From NCBI RefSeq assembly GCF_003219795.1, contig NZ_QJVC01000006.1, positions 1 to 64,000 of the forward strand: a DNA stretch of 64,000 nt. The letters are read 5' to 3'. Of this stretch, positions 25,918 to 34,914 are shown in pieces. The position numbers and the translations under genes were made by a program. This stretch comes from Arthrobacter psychrolactophilus. Its GTDB lineage: Bacteria; Actinomycetota; Actinomycetes; Actinomycetales; Micrococcaceae. The notes under the pieces were generated by a model. That model was not told the origin of the DNA and did not search any database. It was given only the letters and a program-made list of their open reading frames with translations. The first letter of the stretch is position 1; every line of letters begins with the position of its first letter.

Positions 25918-26730
25918 TCAGCCAACTTGTGGCGCGGCTAGGCGGATGTCGCCCAGAACGCGGGCACTTGTCCGAGCCAGTGTTCGGCGAGAGAGCAAGC
26001 GCGTACTGAGTGCGGTGAAGTGGTTGATGCGCCCTGAGATGATGCTGGGGCGACCGTTTGCCCTGTCCAGCTCCCGGAACGTAGCATCGATCACCTGGGT
26101 GGGTGTCTGTTGTTTCCCGACGGAGGCCTCATCGGTGCCGACAACATCAAAGAACTCCGTTTTTGTCGATCCGGGACTTACGGCAAGCACGCGAAGCCCT
26201 GTGCCCCGGGCTTCGGCCCAGAGTGCCTCGGTGAAACTCAGCACGAACGCCTTGGTCGCGCCGTAAACGGCCATGCCGGGAGTCGGTTGGTACGCTGCTG
26301 TACTCGCAACCATGACGAGCGCACCTTGGCCCTGCAGTAATTGAGGCATGAAAGCCCGGGAGAGCTCGACGACGGCGCCCACGTTTAGTTGCATCTCACC
26401 GGCCATGCGTGCTGGGTCCGCCTGGTCGAACGCGCCGTGGCTCGCAAAGCCGGCATTGTTGATCAGAGAGCTAATCCGTATTTGGCGGCGCTCCAACTCG
26501 CTGCGCAGGGCGATTGCGGCACCAGAAACACCAAGGTCGGCTGGAAGTACCTCGATGTGCACGTTGGCAGAGTCTCGTAGTTCGGATGCGAGGTCCTCAA
26601 GTCTTTCGGCTCGACGGGCCACGAGAACGAGGTTCGATCCACGAGCCGCGAACCGTCTGGCGAATTCGACACCGAGACCTGAGCTCGCGCCGGTGATAAG
26701 AGCGGTTCCCCCGCTGAGGTCAAGCTTCAT
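25918..26730 (-). CDS. SDR family oxidoreductase
   Basis: The protein is 270 residues. GGTALITGASSGLGVEFARR is the N-terminal dinucleotide loop. NNAG near 92, a serine strand (MVASTAAYQPTPG) and Tyr/Lys (VYGATKA) complete the classical SDR catalytic set. The C-terminal tail is longer than in the smallest members and resembles DltE-type dehydrogenases. The substrate is unknown. It is divergent from a TetR gene at 26830, and two palindromes occupy the shared promoter, so it is the probable target of that regulator. Confidence 0.88.
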   Translation of the reverse strand: MKLDLSGGTALITGASSGLGVEFARRFAARGSNLVLVARRAERLEDLASELRDSANVHIEVLPADLGVSGAAIALRSELERRQIRISSLINNAGFASHGAFDQADPARMAGEMQLNVGAVVELSRAFMPQLLQGQGALVMVASTAAYQPTPGMAVYGATKAFVLSFTEALWAEARGTGLRVLAVSPGSTKTEFFDVVGTDEASVGKQQTPTQVIDATFRELDRANGRPSIISGRINHFTALSTRLLSRRTLARTSARVLGDIRLAAPQVG

Positions 26731-26757
26731 GTTGGATTCCTTTGGTTGAAATATGCA

Positions 26758-26811
26758 ATGTTGTCAGTGACATCATTCTGCATGGACGCGCTCTTGTTGT
26801 CAATGTCAACA
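26758..26811. promoter_or_regulatory. Two palindromes in divergent SDR/TetR promoter
   Basis: The first palindrome, 26758-26776, has arms ATGTTGTCA and TGACATCAT around a single central base, with one mismatch per arm. The second, 26795-26811, has TGTTG and CAACA outer arms. Both carry the core TGTCA. They are likely sites for the TetR at 26830. Confidence 0.55.
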
Positions 26812-26829
26812 TCGAGGTAGAATTGTCAG

Positions 26830-27429
26830 GTGCCCATTCACTCGTATCATCACGGCGATCTCCGCCGCACCCTACTGGAAGCTGCGGCAGCCAGCATCGA
26901 GGCTAACGGTGTTGAAGCGCTTTCGCTGCGCCAGTTAGCCCGTGACGCTGGCGTCAGTCACGCCGCTCCGAGTCGTCACTTCCGCGACAAACAAGCTCTA
27001 CTAGACGCCCTTGCAGAGGATGGCTTCAATCGACTGACAGTCTCCCTCGATGAGGCAACTCAAGGTGCGCCGACAACCCCGACAGAGGCCCGGCAGCGAT
27101 TCGACGACTTGGCGCGCAGCTACGTTGGGTTCGCTCTCGCCCAGCCCACGCTCCTGTCGCTCATGTTCAGCCTCAAGCATGCACCCAGCGCCCGCGCCGA
27201 GCTTCTTGCCGCAGGACACGCGTCGATGGAGCTGACGATGCGCGTCGTCGTGGCAGCTCAGGAGATCGGCGCGATCGGCCCCGGAGACCCCCAGCGGATC
27301 GCACTTGTTGCCTTCGCGACCTTTCATGGTGTCGCGATACTGACCTCTGGAGGCCTCATTGACGAGGTGCCGGCAGCCGATTTGGTCGCGACCGCGAGTG
27401 AACTTTTCTGGAATGGCCTCCAACCGTGA
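26830..27429 (+). CDS. TetR/AcrR family regulator
   Basis: The protein is 199 residues. The N-terminal DNA-binding part is YHHGDLRRTLLEAAAASIEA, then LSLRQLARDAGVSHAAPSRH and FRDKQALLDALAEDG. The C-terminal WHG-type domain (PTLLSLMFSLKHAPSARAEL) is the form found in many actinobacterial regulators of redox enzymes. GTG is the likely start. It is divergent from the SDR gene and probably represses both through the palindromes between them. Confidence 0.88.
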   Translation: MPIHSYHHGDLRRTLLEAAAASIEANGVEALSLRQLARDAGVSHAAPSRHFRDKQALLDALAEDGFNRLTVSLDEATQGAPTTPTEARQRFDDLARSYVGFALAQPTLLSLMFSLKHAPSARAELLAAGHASMELTMRVVVAAQEIGAIGPGDPQRIALVAFATFHGVAILTSGGLIDEVPAADLVATASELFWNGLQP

Positions 27430-27610
27430 CCAGCCCCGGGAAGGCCAGTAGAGCTTGAGGATTCATAGGCTAGGGTCAGAGTCGTATTTTGGCATCTGGA
27501 GATCCTAGTTGTTTTAGGGGTGACCTGTAACGAGGCCGGAATTGTTGTCTGGCGTCAAACTAGGGTGGGGTAGTGCGCAATTTAGGCATACTCAGGCTAT
27601 TGGCACAGAT

Positions 27611-27790
27611 GGTCGGGCTGTTCCATCCAGTCTCATAGAAGTACTTATTGCCACGAGTATTTTCGTCGCTGCAGTTCACGTCATCTTGCCAAACTTCGTG
27701 TGGAAGCAGATCTGTGCGGCCAGCTTTTCGGCCTGATCACTGATCTGTAGTTCTCCGAAACGCTCCGCGAACTTGATTGGGGAACTCGCC
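27611..27790 (+). pseudogene. Remnant of HupE/UreJ-type membrane protein
   Basis: The plus strand encodes SSLIEVLIATSIFVAAVHVI. After a frame change it gives CGQLFGLITDL, a stop, then FSETLRELDWG. In HupE/UreJ proteins these segments form SLIALSILVSAVH and FGLIHGLAFSxxLRELGLG. Only the middle of the family survives. Identification is by pattern and is tentative. The 300 bases after it hold no gene. Confidence 0.45.
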
Positions 27791-28096
27791 GATCAGGAGT
27801 GGTGGACCTGACTGATTGGCTGTCCGTGCAGGCCACACTGGCAGGGCCGGATGGCTCCCATGTGTACTCTGCGGGCGCCGCGTGGGATGTCCCGGTTCAT
27901 GAGGATAGGCCTTGTTTGGAGCGACCATGGATCTCACCCCATGTTTGGGCATGCCGTTCATAATCCTTGGCAATGAGCTGCGGTGGCATTACGAATGTGA
28001 CAGGCAGCGGCCTTTTGCCCTCGGACGGGTTGGGCTGCAGCCACGCATTGCGGAGCTTCCTGACGTGGGGGATGGGCCTAGGTCTCCCGCCCCGCC

Positions 28097-29425
28097 TCAG
28101 GTGTTTGGTGGATTTAGTCCTCGCCGGATTCGAGAGGTGTCACCTTGGCGGAGATGCTCCCAGTGTCGCAACCGTTCGGTAATGGCGCGTTCGTACCCGA
28201 GCGTAGTGGGTTCGTAGAACTGCTCCCGTGGTAAGCCATCGGGGAAATAGTTTGCCCCAGAGAACCCGGTTTCGGTGTCTGGATCGTACTAGTAGCCCTC
28301 GCCGTAACCGAGGTCTTTCATCAGTCGAGTCGGTGCGTTGAGGAGGTGCGCAGGTGGCATCAGCGATCCAGTGTGTTTCGCGGTGGCGCGCGCCATATTG
28401 AACGCTCGATACACGCCGATGGACTTCGGAGCGGTCGCTAGATAGGTGACAGCCTGTGCGATGGCGAGTTCGCCCTCGGGAGCGCCTAGACGTTCGTGGA
28501 CGTCCCAAGCAGCGAGGGTCTGTTGGACAGCGTTCGGGTCGGCCATGCCGATGTCTTCGGTGGCGAACCGAGTAATCAGACGGGCGATGAACAGGGGATC
28601 CTCGCCGCCGTCGAGCATTCGCGCCAACCAATACAGTGCTGCGTCAGGGTCCGAACCACGCATCGATTTATGGAGCGCGGAGATGACGTTGTAGTGGTCT
28701 TCCTGGGCCTTGTCGTACAACGGTGCCCGTTTCTGCATGGCGGCAGCGAGAGCGGGTAGGGCCTATGGGGGTGGGCAGGGCCTGAGCCTGCTCAATCATG
28801 TCTAACAGGTACCGACCGTGACCGTCGGCCAGAGCCGTCAGCGCCTCACGAGCTTCGTCAGTGAGTGGTAGAGGGCGGCCCATGAGTGTCTCTGCGCGGG
28901 TGATGAGGATACTGAGCGCGTCGTGGTCGAGGCGTCTCAGAACAAAGATCTGGCTGCGGGATAGCAGTGCCCCGTTGAGCTCAAAGCTGGGGTTCTCCGT
29001 GGTCGCTCCGACCAGCACGATGGCGCCGTCCTTGACGTAGGGCAGGAATGAATCTTGCTGGGCGCGGTTGAAGCGGTGAATCTCGTCGACGAGCAGCATC
29101 GTTCCTTGCCCGACCTCGCGCCAGCGCTGAGCGAGTTGAAATACTTTGCGTAGGTCGGCGACGCCGGAAAGGTGGCGGAGAGCTGTTCGAACGCCAGGTT
29201 GGTCTGCTCGGCGAGGGGCCCGGCGACTGTGGGTTTCCCACAACCAGTCGGACCCCACAGCACCATCGAGACTAGCCTCTGTGCGTCAACCATCCGTCCG
29301 ATGGGTGCCTCTGCCGCCAGTAGATGGTCTTGCCCGAGGACGTCGAGTAGGGCGCACGGCCGGAGTCGGTCAGCCAATGGCCGCGAGGTGTCGTCAATGT
29401 CGAACAACGACGGCGTGTCACTCAC
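28097..29425 (-). pseudogene. rarA: Decayed rarA (replication-associated recombination ATPase)
   Basis: The N-terminus from GTG 29425 (SLFDIDDTSRPLADRLRP, then LDVLGQDHLL) is RarA/MgsA. A frame change near 29165 leads to LLVDEIHRFNRAQQDSFLPY and VLVGATTENPSFELNGALLS. A deletion with a second frame change near 28770 follows, then KRAPLYDKAQEDHYNVISAL and GSDPDAALYWLARMLDGGED. An amber codon at about 28288 interrupts GYGEGY-x-YDPDTETGFSGA. The Walker A reads GPTGCGKPT instead of GPPGTGKTT. With this many lesions the gene cannot be functional. RarA acts at stalled replication forks. Confidence 0.85.
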
Positions 29426-29775
29426 GCATTTCGCTGCCTGTCGCGATCATGAGCGAGGTCATATGAATCATGCACCAAGTCTCCGATCAGCTTCTTCGTA
29501 ATCCCCGAGCCGGGTCCGACAGAGATCCAATGTTGCTTGTTAAAATAGCGGCCGACCGTGATTGTGTCGAAGTCGCGGCGGAGCGCGTCCCCGTGAAGGG
29601 GATCGACTTTCACGGTGATGATCTGCAGGTTCGGATCATCGTCGGTGACGATGAGGAATACTTTTTCTTGCACCTTCCATACTTCCAAGTGTGGGGTGAA
29701 AGGGTGACCACTCGTGACGTATTTAAGCGCTGCCGCAATGTTACGGGCATGCTCTTGGAGGGCATCGCCCTGCAT
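29422..29775 (-). CDS. MmcQ/YjbR family protein
   Basis: The protein is about 117 residues. HPFTPHLEVWKVQEKVFLIV is the first beta-hairpin of the YjbR fold, QIITVKVDPLHGDALRRDFD the second, and GRYFNKQHWISVG plus LIGDLVHDSYDL the C-terminal part. The fold (CyaY-like) is proposed to bind DNA. The start at 29775 has AGGAGG 5 bases upstream; a longer frame upstream lacks this. Its stop overlaps the rarA start by 4 bases (GTGA), so the two were once co-translated. Confidence 0.85.
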   Translation of the reverse strand: MQGDALQEHARNIAAALKYVTSGHPFTPHLEVWKVQEKVFLIVTDDDPNLQIITVKVDPLHGDALRRDFDTITVGRYFNKQHWISVGPGSGITKKLIGDLVHDSYDLAHDRDRQRNA

Positions 29776-29938
29776 ATCGTCCTCCTGAGGTCCTTGACCG
29801 TCTCCGGACTGTTTGGAATCACGACCCAGGATACTTACATTCTCTGACACAGCGGGGAAAGCGTTCAGAAAGGCAAATCCGTTGGTGTCAGTGCCCGCCC
29901 ACGGAAGGTTCGAGGACGATAAGAGCCTGGAAAGTGGC

Positions 29939-30796
29939 CTACTTGGTGAGGAACTTCGCGGCGATGGGTGCGAATTTCTCCCAGTACTGGAAGATTCCGC
30001 CGTGACCGGAGTTGGTGTAGATGATCAGTTCGCTGTCATTGATGCGCTGGTGCAGGTCGGCGGAGAGGATGGAGGGGACCATGCGGTCGTTGTCGCCGTT
30101 GGCGATCAGGGTCGGCTGGGTGATCACTGACAAGTCCGACGGCGTGGAACGTCCGTACCGCTGGATGGCCTTGAGCTGGCGGCTGAATGCCTTGTTGTTG
30201 ATGGGCTGGTCCCGGTCGGCGGTGCGTTCCTTGAGGCGTCCGACGAACGCCTTCCCTGCTTGCTTGCCAACGCTGTCGCGGTTGAAGAAGAGGAATTCCT
30301 TCGGATGGGAGCGGGCAATGATGGAGCGGAAGATGTCGTAGTAAGTCACTCCGACAACCTTGTCCATGTCTTTACCTCCGCGCGGTCCTGTCCCGGTGAG
30401 GACGAGCTTGCGGACCAGGTCCGGGTGCTTGACGAGGAGGTCTTGGGTGATCATGCCGCCCATGGAGAAGGAGAAGATGTCGATCTTATCGAAGCCGAGC
30501 GCGGTGATGAACATGTAGGCGTCGTCCGCGGCTTCCTCGAGGGTGTCGGGGACTGTACCGGAGGACGCACCGACGCCCTGTTGGTCAAAGGTGATGACGT
30601 GCCGTGTTTGAGCGATCGGGTCGATGATGCGCGGGTCCCAGTTATCGAGGGTGGCCGCTAGGTGCACGAAAAACACGACCGGAATACCGCCCTTGGGGCC
30701 GAGTTCGCGGTAGGCGAACGTGACGCCTCCTGCCGTGATGGTTTTCGCGGGGGCTTTTGCGTAGGACGTGATGACGGGTTCGCTAGGTGTGTTCAT
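29939..30796 (-). CDS. Alpha/beta hydrolase, regulon member
   Basis: The protein is 285 residues. VTFAYRELGPKGGIPVVFFV, then LDNWDPRIIDPIAQTRHVIT, opens the alpha/beta fold. The nucleophile elbow is FSFSMGGM. The acid is probably Asp in NGDNDRMVP and the His is in SGHGGIF. It is the last gene of a three-gene minus-strand operon and is paralogous to the first (31897-32763; compare GISMGGM and GGSDRMVP). Substrate is unknown. Members of this type hydrolyse small esters or lactones, or act as non-haem peroxidases. Confidence 0.87.
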   Translation of the reverse strand: MNTPSEPVITSYAKAPAKTITAGGVTFAYRELGPKGGIPVVFFVHLAATLDNWDPRIIDPIAQTRHVITFDQQGVGASSGTVPDTLEEAADDAYMFITALGFDKIDIFSFSMGGMITQDLLVKHPDLVRKLVLTGTGPRGGKDMDKVVGVTYYDIFRSIIARSHPKEFLFFNRDSVGKQAGKAFVGRLKERTADRDQPINNKAFSRQLKAIQRYGRSTPSDLSVITQPTLIANGDNDRMVPSILSADLHQRINDSELIIYTNSGHGGIFQYWEKFAPIAAKFLTK

Positions 30797-30857
30797 GTGA
30801 GGTTCTCTCTGCGTGCTGATTGCTGAGCTTATGGATTTGATCAGAGCCGCCGTGCGA

Positions 30858-31853
30858 TCACGGGACGGTGATGACGGCTTTGCCACGGATGCCACCCTTG
30901 GCCAGTGCTTCGAGGGCTTGAGGGGTCTCATGGAAAGGGAAGGTCTGTCCTACAACTGGGCGCAGCGTGCCGTTGTCGATGAGCTCCGCGATTTGACGGA
31001 GCTGGTCGCCGCTGGCGTCCATGAAGAGGAACTCATAGCTCACTCCGAGCTTCTTCGCCTGCCGGCGAATCTTGCTGCTCAGCGCAGAGATCGCCAAACG
31101 GAGCACCGGGTTCATGCCGGACTTCTTCGCGAAGGCGGGGTCGGGTGGGCCTGAAATCCCAATCGCCTTTCCTTCGGGACGGAGGATGCGCAGGGACTTT
31201 TCGAGGTTTTCTCCGCCAAGACTGTCCAGGACCAGGTCGTACCCGGAAAGTTCCTTTTCGAAGTCTTGGGTGCGGTAGTCGATGACCTCGTCTGCGCCAA
31301 GCTCACGAACGAAGTCGGCGTTCTTCCCGGAAGCGGTGGTGGCGACGTGGGCGCCGAGGTGCTTGGCGAGTTGGATCGTGATGGAACCAACGCCGCCAGC
31401 GCCAGCGTGGATGAGGACCTTTTGGCCCGGTTTTACGTTGCCTCTGACGACAAGTGCTTGCCATGCTGTGAGGGCGACCAGCGGTAGCGATGCTGCCTCG
31501 ACAGCGCTGATCGTGGTGGGTGCGAGGGCGAGGTCGGCCTCGTTGATCGCGATGCGCTCGGCAAAGGTGCCGATGCGGTGATCCCGGGGACGGGCATACA
31601 CCTGATCGCCGGGCTTGAACCCAGTGACTTTGTGACCAACGCTGATGACGGTGCCGGCAACATCGTGGCCCAGAGTGAGCGGGGTTTTGTAGGGAAGGAT
31701 TGCCTTGAATTCGCCTTCGCGGATCTTCTCATCCAGTTGGTTCACTCCAGCAGCGAGCACCTGGACGAGAACATCTCGCTCGCCCACGGTGGGTTCGGGA
31801 ACCTGGGCCTCGTGCAGTGGGCTCTTATATGTGTTGAATACGAATGCTCGCAT
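30858..31853 (-). CDS. NADP-dependent quinone oxidoreductase-like (MDR family)
   Basis: The protein is 331 residues, of the zinc-free medium-chain dehydrogenase type. LTLGHDVAGTVISVG is the N-terminal catalytic fold. VLIHAGAGGVGSITIQLAKH holds the nucleotide loop, then ELGADEVIDYRTQDF and LVLDSLGGENLEKSLRIL follow. Such proteins reduce quinones or activated alkenes with NADPH. It lies between two paralogous hydrolase genes, 43-61 bases from each, so the three form an operon. An operator-like repeat lies in front of the first gene. Confidence 0.9.
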   Translation of the reverse strand: MRAFVFNTYKSPLHEAQVPEPTVGERDVLVQVLAAGVNQLDEKIREGEFKAILPYKTPLTLGHDVAGTVISVGHKVTGFKPGDQVYARPRDHRIGTFAERIAINEADLALAPTTISAVEAASLPLVALTAWQALVVRGNVKPGQKVLIHAGAGGVGSITIQLAKHLGAHVATTASGKNADFVRELGADEVIDYRTQDFEKELSGYDLVLDSLGGENLEKSLRILRPEGKAIGISGPPDPAFAKKSGMNPVLRLAISALSSKIRRQAKKLGVSYEFLFMDASGDQLRQIAELIDNGTLRPVVGQTFPFHETPQALEALAKGGIRGKAVITVP

Positions 31854-31896
31854 GTTGGTCTCTCCTTGTTGTGAGTCTAGATGTTGATAGTGGCGG

Positions 31897-32763
31897 TCAG
31901 CGCTGCAGTAGCTGCTTTATGACGTCGGTAATGGCGTGCCTGTTTTGGGGGACGACGCCGTGGCCGGAGTCGGCGAAGACACGCAGCTCGGCGTGCGGGA
32001 ACCGGGATATCAGCGGCTCGACGTTTTCCCTCGGGACCATCCGGTCGCTGCCGCCGTGCAGGATGAGCGCCGGACCGGTAAACGTGTTCGCTGCCGGCTG
32101 TTGGTGACCCCACCGGTTCACCGCGCGTAATTGCGCTCGGAGGACCGCCGGTGTCACGGGCTTGTCTCGACCGGTGTAACGCCTCTTTAGCCGGGCTTGA
32201 TAGGCCGTCGCGGCTTGCCTCCCAGTGGAGGTGCGGGTAAAGAACAGCAGTGTCGTGACGGGTGTGAACGTGAGTAGGCCGCGCAGGATAGACCGCACCA
32301 TGACTGCGGTCATCGATGTAAGCCCGGGACCACCCTGCGGGCCAGTACCGGCAAAAATCACCCGTTCCACCAGCTCTGGGGCCTGCCGGAGGACCTCCTG
32401 GCCGACCATGCCACCCATCGAAATTCCGAGCACATCCACACGAGTTAACCCAAGCGCAAGAATCATCGCGATCACATCCGCGGCCATGTCCTCGAACCGA
32501 TCTTGCACAGACCCGGTGGAAGCTCCGACGCCGCGGTACCCGATCAGGATGACCCATCGACTTTCAGCTAGGGCGTCTACGACCTCAGGGTCCCAGCTAT
32601 CCAAATTCGCTCCCAGATGCGTCAATCCCACAACAGGTATGCCACCGTGTTGTGTGCCGAGCTCACGGTAGACAAATCGCGCGTCCGCAATTGCTACAGT
32701 GCGCGTGGGTGGGTCGACAAACTGCACTGAAACGTCGTTCGGTCCCTGCTGTGCACTCGTCAT
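31897..32763 (-). CDS. Alpha/beta hydrolase, first gene of operon
   Basis: The protein is 288 residues from ATG 32763 (GGAG about 10 bases upstream). ARFVYRELGTQHGGIPVVGL opens the fold. GISMGGM is the nucleophile elbow, HGGSDRMVP carries the acid, and DSGHGVVPQ the catalytic His. It parallels the hydrolase at 29939 over its whole length. As leader of the hydrolase - oxidoreductase - hydrolase operon it follows a candidate TetR site at 32829-32852. A TTG start 18 bases upstream is possible. Confidence 0.87.
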   Translation of the reverse strand: MTSAQQGPNDVSVQFVDPPTRTVAIADARFVYRELGTQHGGIPVVGLTHLGANLDSWDPEVVDALAESRWVILIGYRGVGASTGSVQDRFEDMAADVIAMILALGLTRVDVLGISMGGMVGQEVLRQAPELVERVIFAGTGPQGGPGLTSMTAVMVRSILRGLLTFTPVTTLLFFTRTSTGRQAATAYQARLKRRYTGRDKPVTPAVLRAQLRAVNRWGHQQPAANTFTGPALILHGGSDRMVPRENVEPLISRFPHAELRVFADSGHGVVPQNRHAITDVIKQLLQR

Positions 32764-32828
32764 GACGATCAAAGGCTCCAAATCAAGCTGGGTGGTGGTT
32801 TTGCCGAGGCAAATATTTACGATATCTG

Positions 32829-32852
32829 AGTATACTCAATAATGAACGCATT
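32829..32852. promoter_or_regulatory. Candidate TetR operator upstream of hydrolase operon
   Basis: TATACTCA, spacer ATAA, TGAACGCA aligns with the perfect repeat at 34771-34794: 16 of 24 bases match, 13 of 17 in the core. TGAGTATACTCA at 32827-32838 overlaps it. On the minus strand it covers a TTGAGT that could be a -35 box. The TetR at 34139 is the likely ligand-controlled repressor. Confidence 0.55.
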
Positions 32853-32945
32853 CATTTAATGTGTCAAGGGGAGTTGGTGGCTGTTTGTCAGGGCGTCACG
32901 TGAGTTTTATGACATTCAGTGGCGAGCTGATATGCATCGCAACAA

Positions 32946-33044
32946 ATAGCAGCACTCTACTTTGGAATTCCTTTCGTGGGCGCATGCTACGCCTTCTTCT
33001 ACTTCAAGTACGGCCGCAATGTTCGTGCCAGTGAGAAGGGTTAG
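32946..33044 (+). pseudogene. C-terminal remnant of amino-acid permease
   Basis: The plus strand reads IAALYFGIPFVGACYAFFYF, then KYGRNVRASEKG and TAG. This resembles the last membrane helix and basic tail of amino-acid permeases such as MmuP. No permease core precedes it within the 170 bases after the hydrolase promoter. In other genomes an S-methylmethionine permease often neighbours the methyltransferase gene found 130 bases downstream, which supports the reading. Confidence 0.5.
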
Positions 33045-33174
33045 TGGACACCGGCGGATCGCCTCTTTGCCCCGGGCTAGGGAATGCGCTGACTTGCCGG
33101 AATCAGCGGGAAAGTTTGCCCGAGATGATCACGAACAACTTTGGTGAAGAGCCAAAAAGCCTGGAGATCACATC

Positions 33175-34149
33175 ATGCCGCGTACTAATCTGCTTTCCCG
33201 TATGCTCCTGGCCGGTGCCGAGCTGACGGTTGATGGGGCTTTAGCGACGGAGCTGGAAGCCCATGGTTGTGACCTGACGGATTCGTTGTGGTCAGCTAAG
33301 GTCCTTCTTGAACAGCCGGAATTGATCAAGCGGGTTCATCTCGACTACTTTGCCGCTGGGGCTCAGATAGCCATCACGGCGAGCTATCAGGCCACACCTC
33401 AGGGGTTTGCGCAGAAGGGCATCTCCGAAGGAGAAGCCCTCCAGCTCGTGGCCTTGAGTGTGGAGCTGGCGCAGGAAGCGCGGCGGGAGTTCCTGACAGA
33501 AAATCCTCGGGCGATCCCATTATTGATTGCCGGATCGGTGGGCCCCTATGGGGCATTTCTCGCCGATGGATCCGAGTATCGGGGCGACTACATCCTCAGT
33601 AACGAGGAATTTAAAGATTTTCATAGGCCCCGCATCGCGGCGTTGGTGGGCGCCGGTGTGGATCTTCTCGCCTGCGAGACGCTGCCATCACTTGCCGAAG
33701 CGAGGGCCTTGTTGGAACTGGTGGAAGAGTATGGCGTGGAGTCCTGGTTCTCATTCACACTCGGCGATGGCGGTCATATTAGCGATGGCACACCCTTGGC
33801 CGAGGTCGCCAGTCTGTGTGAAAAGTATTCCCACGTGACGGCCATAGGCTTAAATTGTGTTCCGCTGGGGCTGGTTTCACCGGCCGTGGACGCGTTAGCC
33901 CAGGCCACCGACCTGCCGTTGATCGCGTATCCAAACTCTGGTGAAACTTATGACCCGGCAAGCAAGACCTGGGGACCAACTCCGTCGACGGAGGGCGTCG
34001 AGGGTGCCCCGGGAAAGAGCTTCGTAGAACTAGCAAGCTCGTGGCGGGACGCTGGTGCCCGGCTAGTCGGGGGTTGTTGCCGAACAACACCGCGGGACAT
34101 AGCCGCCGTCGCCGACGCTTTGACTCACGAAGCGGCGATTAGCGAGTAG
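33175..34149 (+). CDS. mmuM: Homocysteine S-methyltransferase (MmuM type)
   Basis: The protein is 324 residues. VDGALATELEAHGCDLTDSL is the N-terminal start of the barrel and ITASYQATPQGF follows. The zinc ligands are in GLNCVP and in the C-terminal GGCCRTTPRDI. This enzyme transfers a methyl group from S-methylmethionine or S-adenosylmethionine to homocysteine, making methionine. CTGGAG lies about 9 bases upstream of the ATG. The gene end overlaps the convergent TetR gene by 11 bases. luxS and mtnN of the same methyl cycle lie near 62-63 kb. Confidence 0.9.
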   Translation: MPRTNLLSRMLLAGAELTVDGALATELEAHGCDLTDSLWSAKVLLEQPELIKRVHLDYFAAGAQIAITASYQATPQGFAQKGISEGEALQLVALSVELAQEARREFLTENPRAIPLLIAGSVGPYGAFLADGSEYRGDYILSNEEFKDFHRPRIAALVGAGVDLLACETLPSLAEARALLELVEEYGVESWFSFTLGDGGHISDGTPLAEVASLCEKYSHVTAIGLNCVPLGLVSPAVDALAQATDLPLIAYPNSGETYDPASKTWGPTPSTEGVEGAPGKSFVELASSWRDAGARLVGGCCRTTPRDIAAVADALTHEAAISE

Positions 34150-34744
34150 GCAGCAAGACCTGGATCAGTGTTCTCATCTCCGTCAACAACTCCTCGACGC
34201 TCTTTGCGGCGTTGCCCGTGGCCGACATCGTGAGGAACATGATGGCCGAGATGATGTGCGCGCGTGTCACGGCAGCCTCGGCGTCGGTGCGTTGGTCTCG
34301 CTGAAGCACTTCGGCGACGGCTTCCTCTGTCTGTTGCGAGAGGCTGAGCGCTTCGCGGCGGTGCGGTTCCTCCGGGTCGCCAAAGACCATCTCGCGCAAG
34401 TATGTCCGGCCGTTCTCCACCTGGGTGCGGTTGCAGTGCACCACCTCGGTCAGGATCGCCATAATGGCCTCGAGCGGCTCGGGGATGTTCTCCGCGGCAG
34501 TCTTGCCTCGTACGAGTGAATCGGCGTAGCTGGAGTTTTGCACCATCAACAGCAGCTCGCCCTTGGACTTGGCGTAGAGGAAAAGTGTGCCTGCTCCGAT
34601 ATCCGCCTTTTCCGCGATTTGCTGTGTGGTGACTTCGTCTACCCCATATTCGGCAAAAAGCTCACCAGCGGCCGCCACGATGCGGTCCAGCTTGGCCTGC
34701 TTGTTCCGCTCACGTCGTCCAAGTGGCGGGGAAATTTCTGACAC
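34139..34744 (-). CDS. TetR/AcrR family regulator of a redox/hydrolase regulon
   Basis: The protein is 201 residues. NKQAKLDRIVAAAGELFAEY, then VTTQQIAEKADIGAGTLFLY and AKSKGELLL, is the DNA-binding domain (residues 15-62). The C-terminal helical domain is typical for ligand binding. It is divergent from the Old Yellow Enzyme gene, and a perfect 10+10 inverted repeat (34771-34794) lies 26 bases before its start. A related site lies before the hydrolase operon. Function as repressor of both is inferred from these sites. Its C-terminus overlaps mmuM by 11 bases. Confidence 0.9.
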   Translation of the reverse strand: MSEISPPLGRRERNKQAKLDRIVAAAGELFAEYGVDEVTTQQIAEKADIGAGTLFLYAKSKGELLLMVQNSSYADSLVRGKTAAENIPEPLEAIMAILTEVVHCNRTQVENGRTYLREMVFGDPEEPHRREALSLSQQTEEAVAEVLQRDQRTDAEAAVTRAHIISAIMFLTMSATGNAAKSVEELLTEMRTLIQVLLPTR

Positions 34745-34770
34745 GATGGTCCCTTCAGGAATAAAGTCTG

Positions 34771-34794
34771 ACTATGCTCAGTTATGAGCATAGT
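34771..34794. promoter_or_regulatory. Perfect TetR-type operator
   Basis: ACTATGCTCA, 4-base spacer GTTA, then TGAGCATAGT is a perfect 10-base inverted repeat. It lies between the TetR gene (start 34744, minus) and the Old Yellow Enzyme gene (start 34915, plus). TACGAT at 34798 may be a -10 box for the plus strand. Confidence 0.75.
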
Positions 34795-34914
34795 CGGTAC
34801 GATGTAGGCTCGGATATGGGTCAACTCATTCTCCCATGATGGTCCGGAGCCCCCAGCTTCGCGGACTGTAGTACCGGCGTAGTGCACTCCCTATTTAGAA
34901 GGAACGTTTTCCCT

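Noticed and set aside
28280-28290. Possible stop-codon recoding at the TAG in rarA
   Set aside because: Other frame lesions in the same gene and normal use of TAG as a stop in neighbours make simple decay more likely.
33045-33174. Possible SAM-sensing riboswitch before mmuM
   Set aside because: A small hairpin (GCTGA/TCAGC) and GGG/CCC pair exist, but the conserved core of known SAM riboswitches could not be matched. A covariance search would decide.
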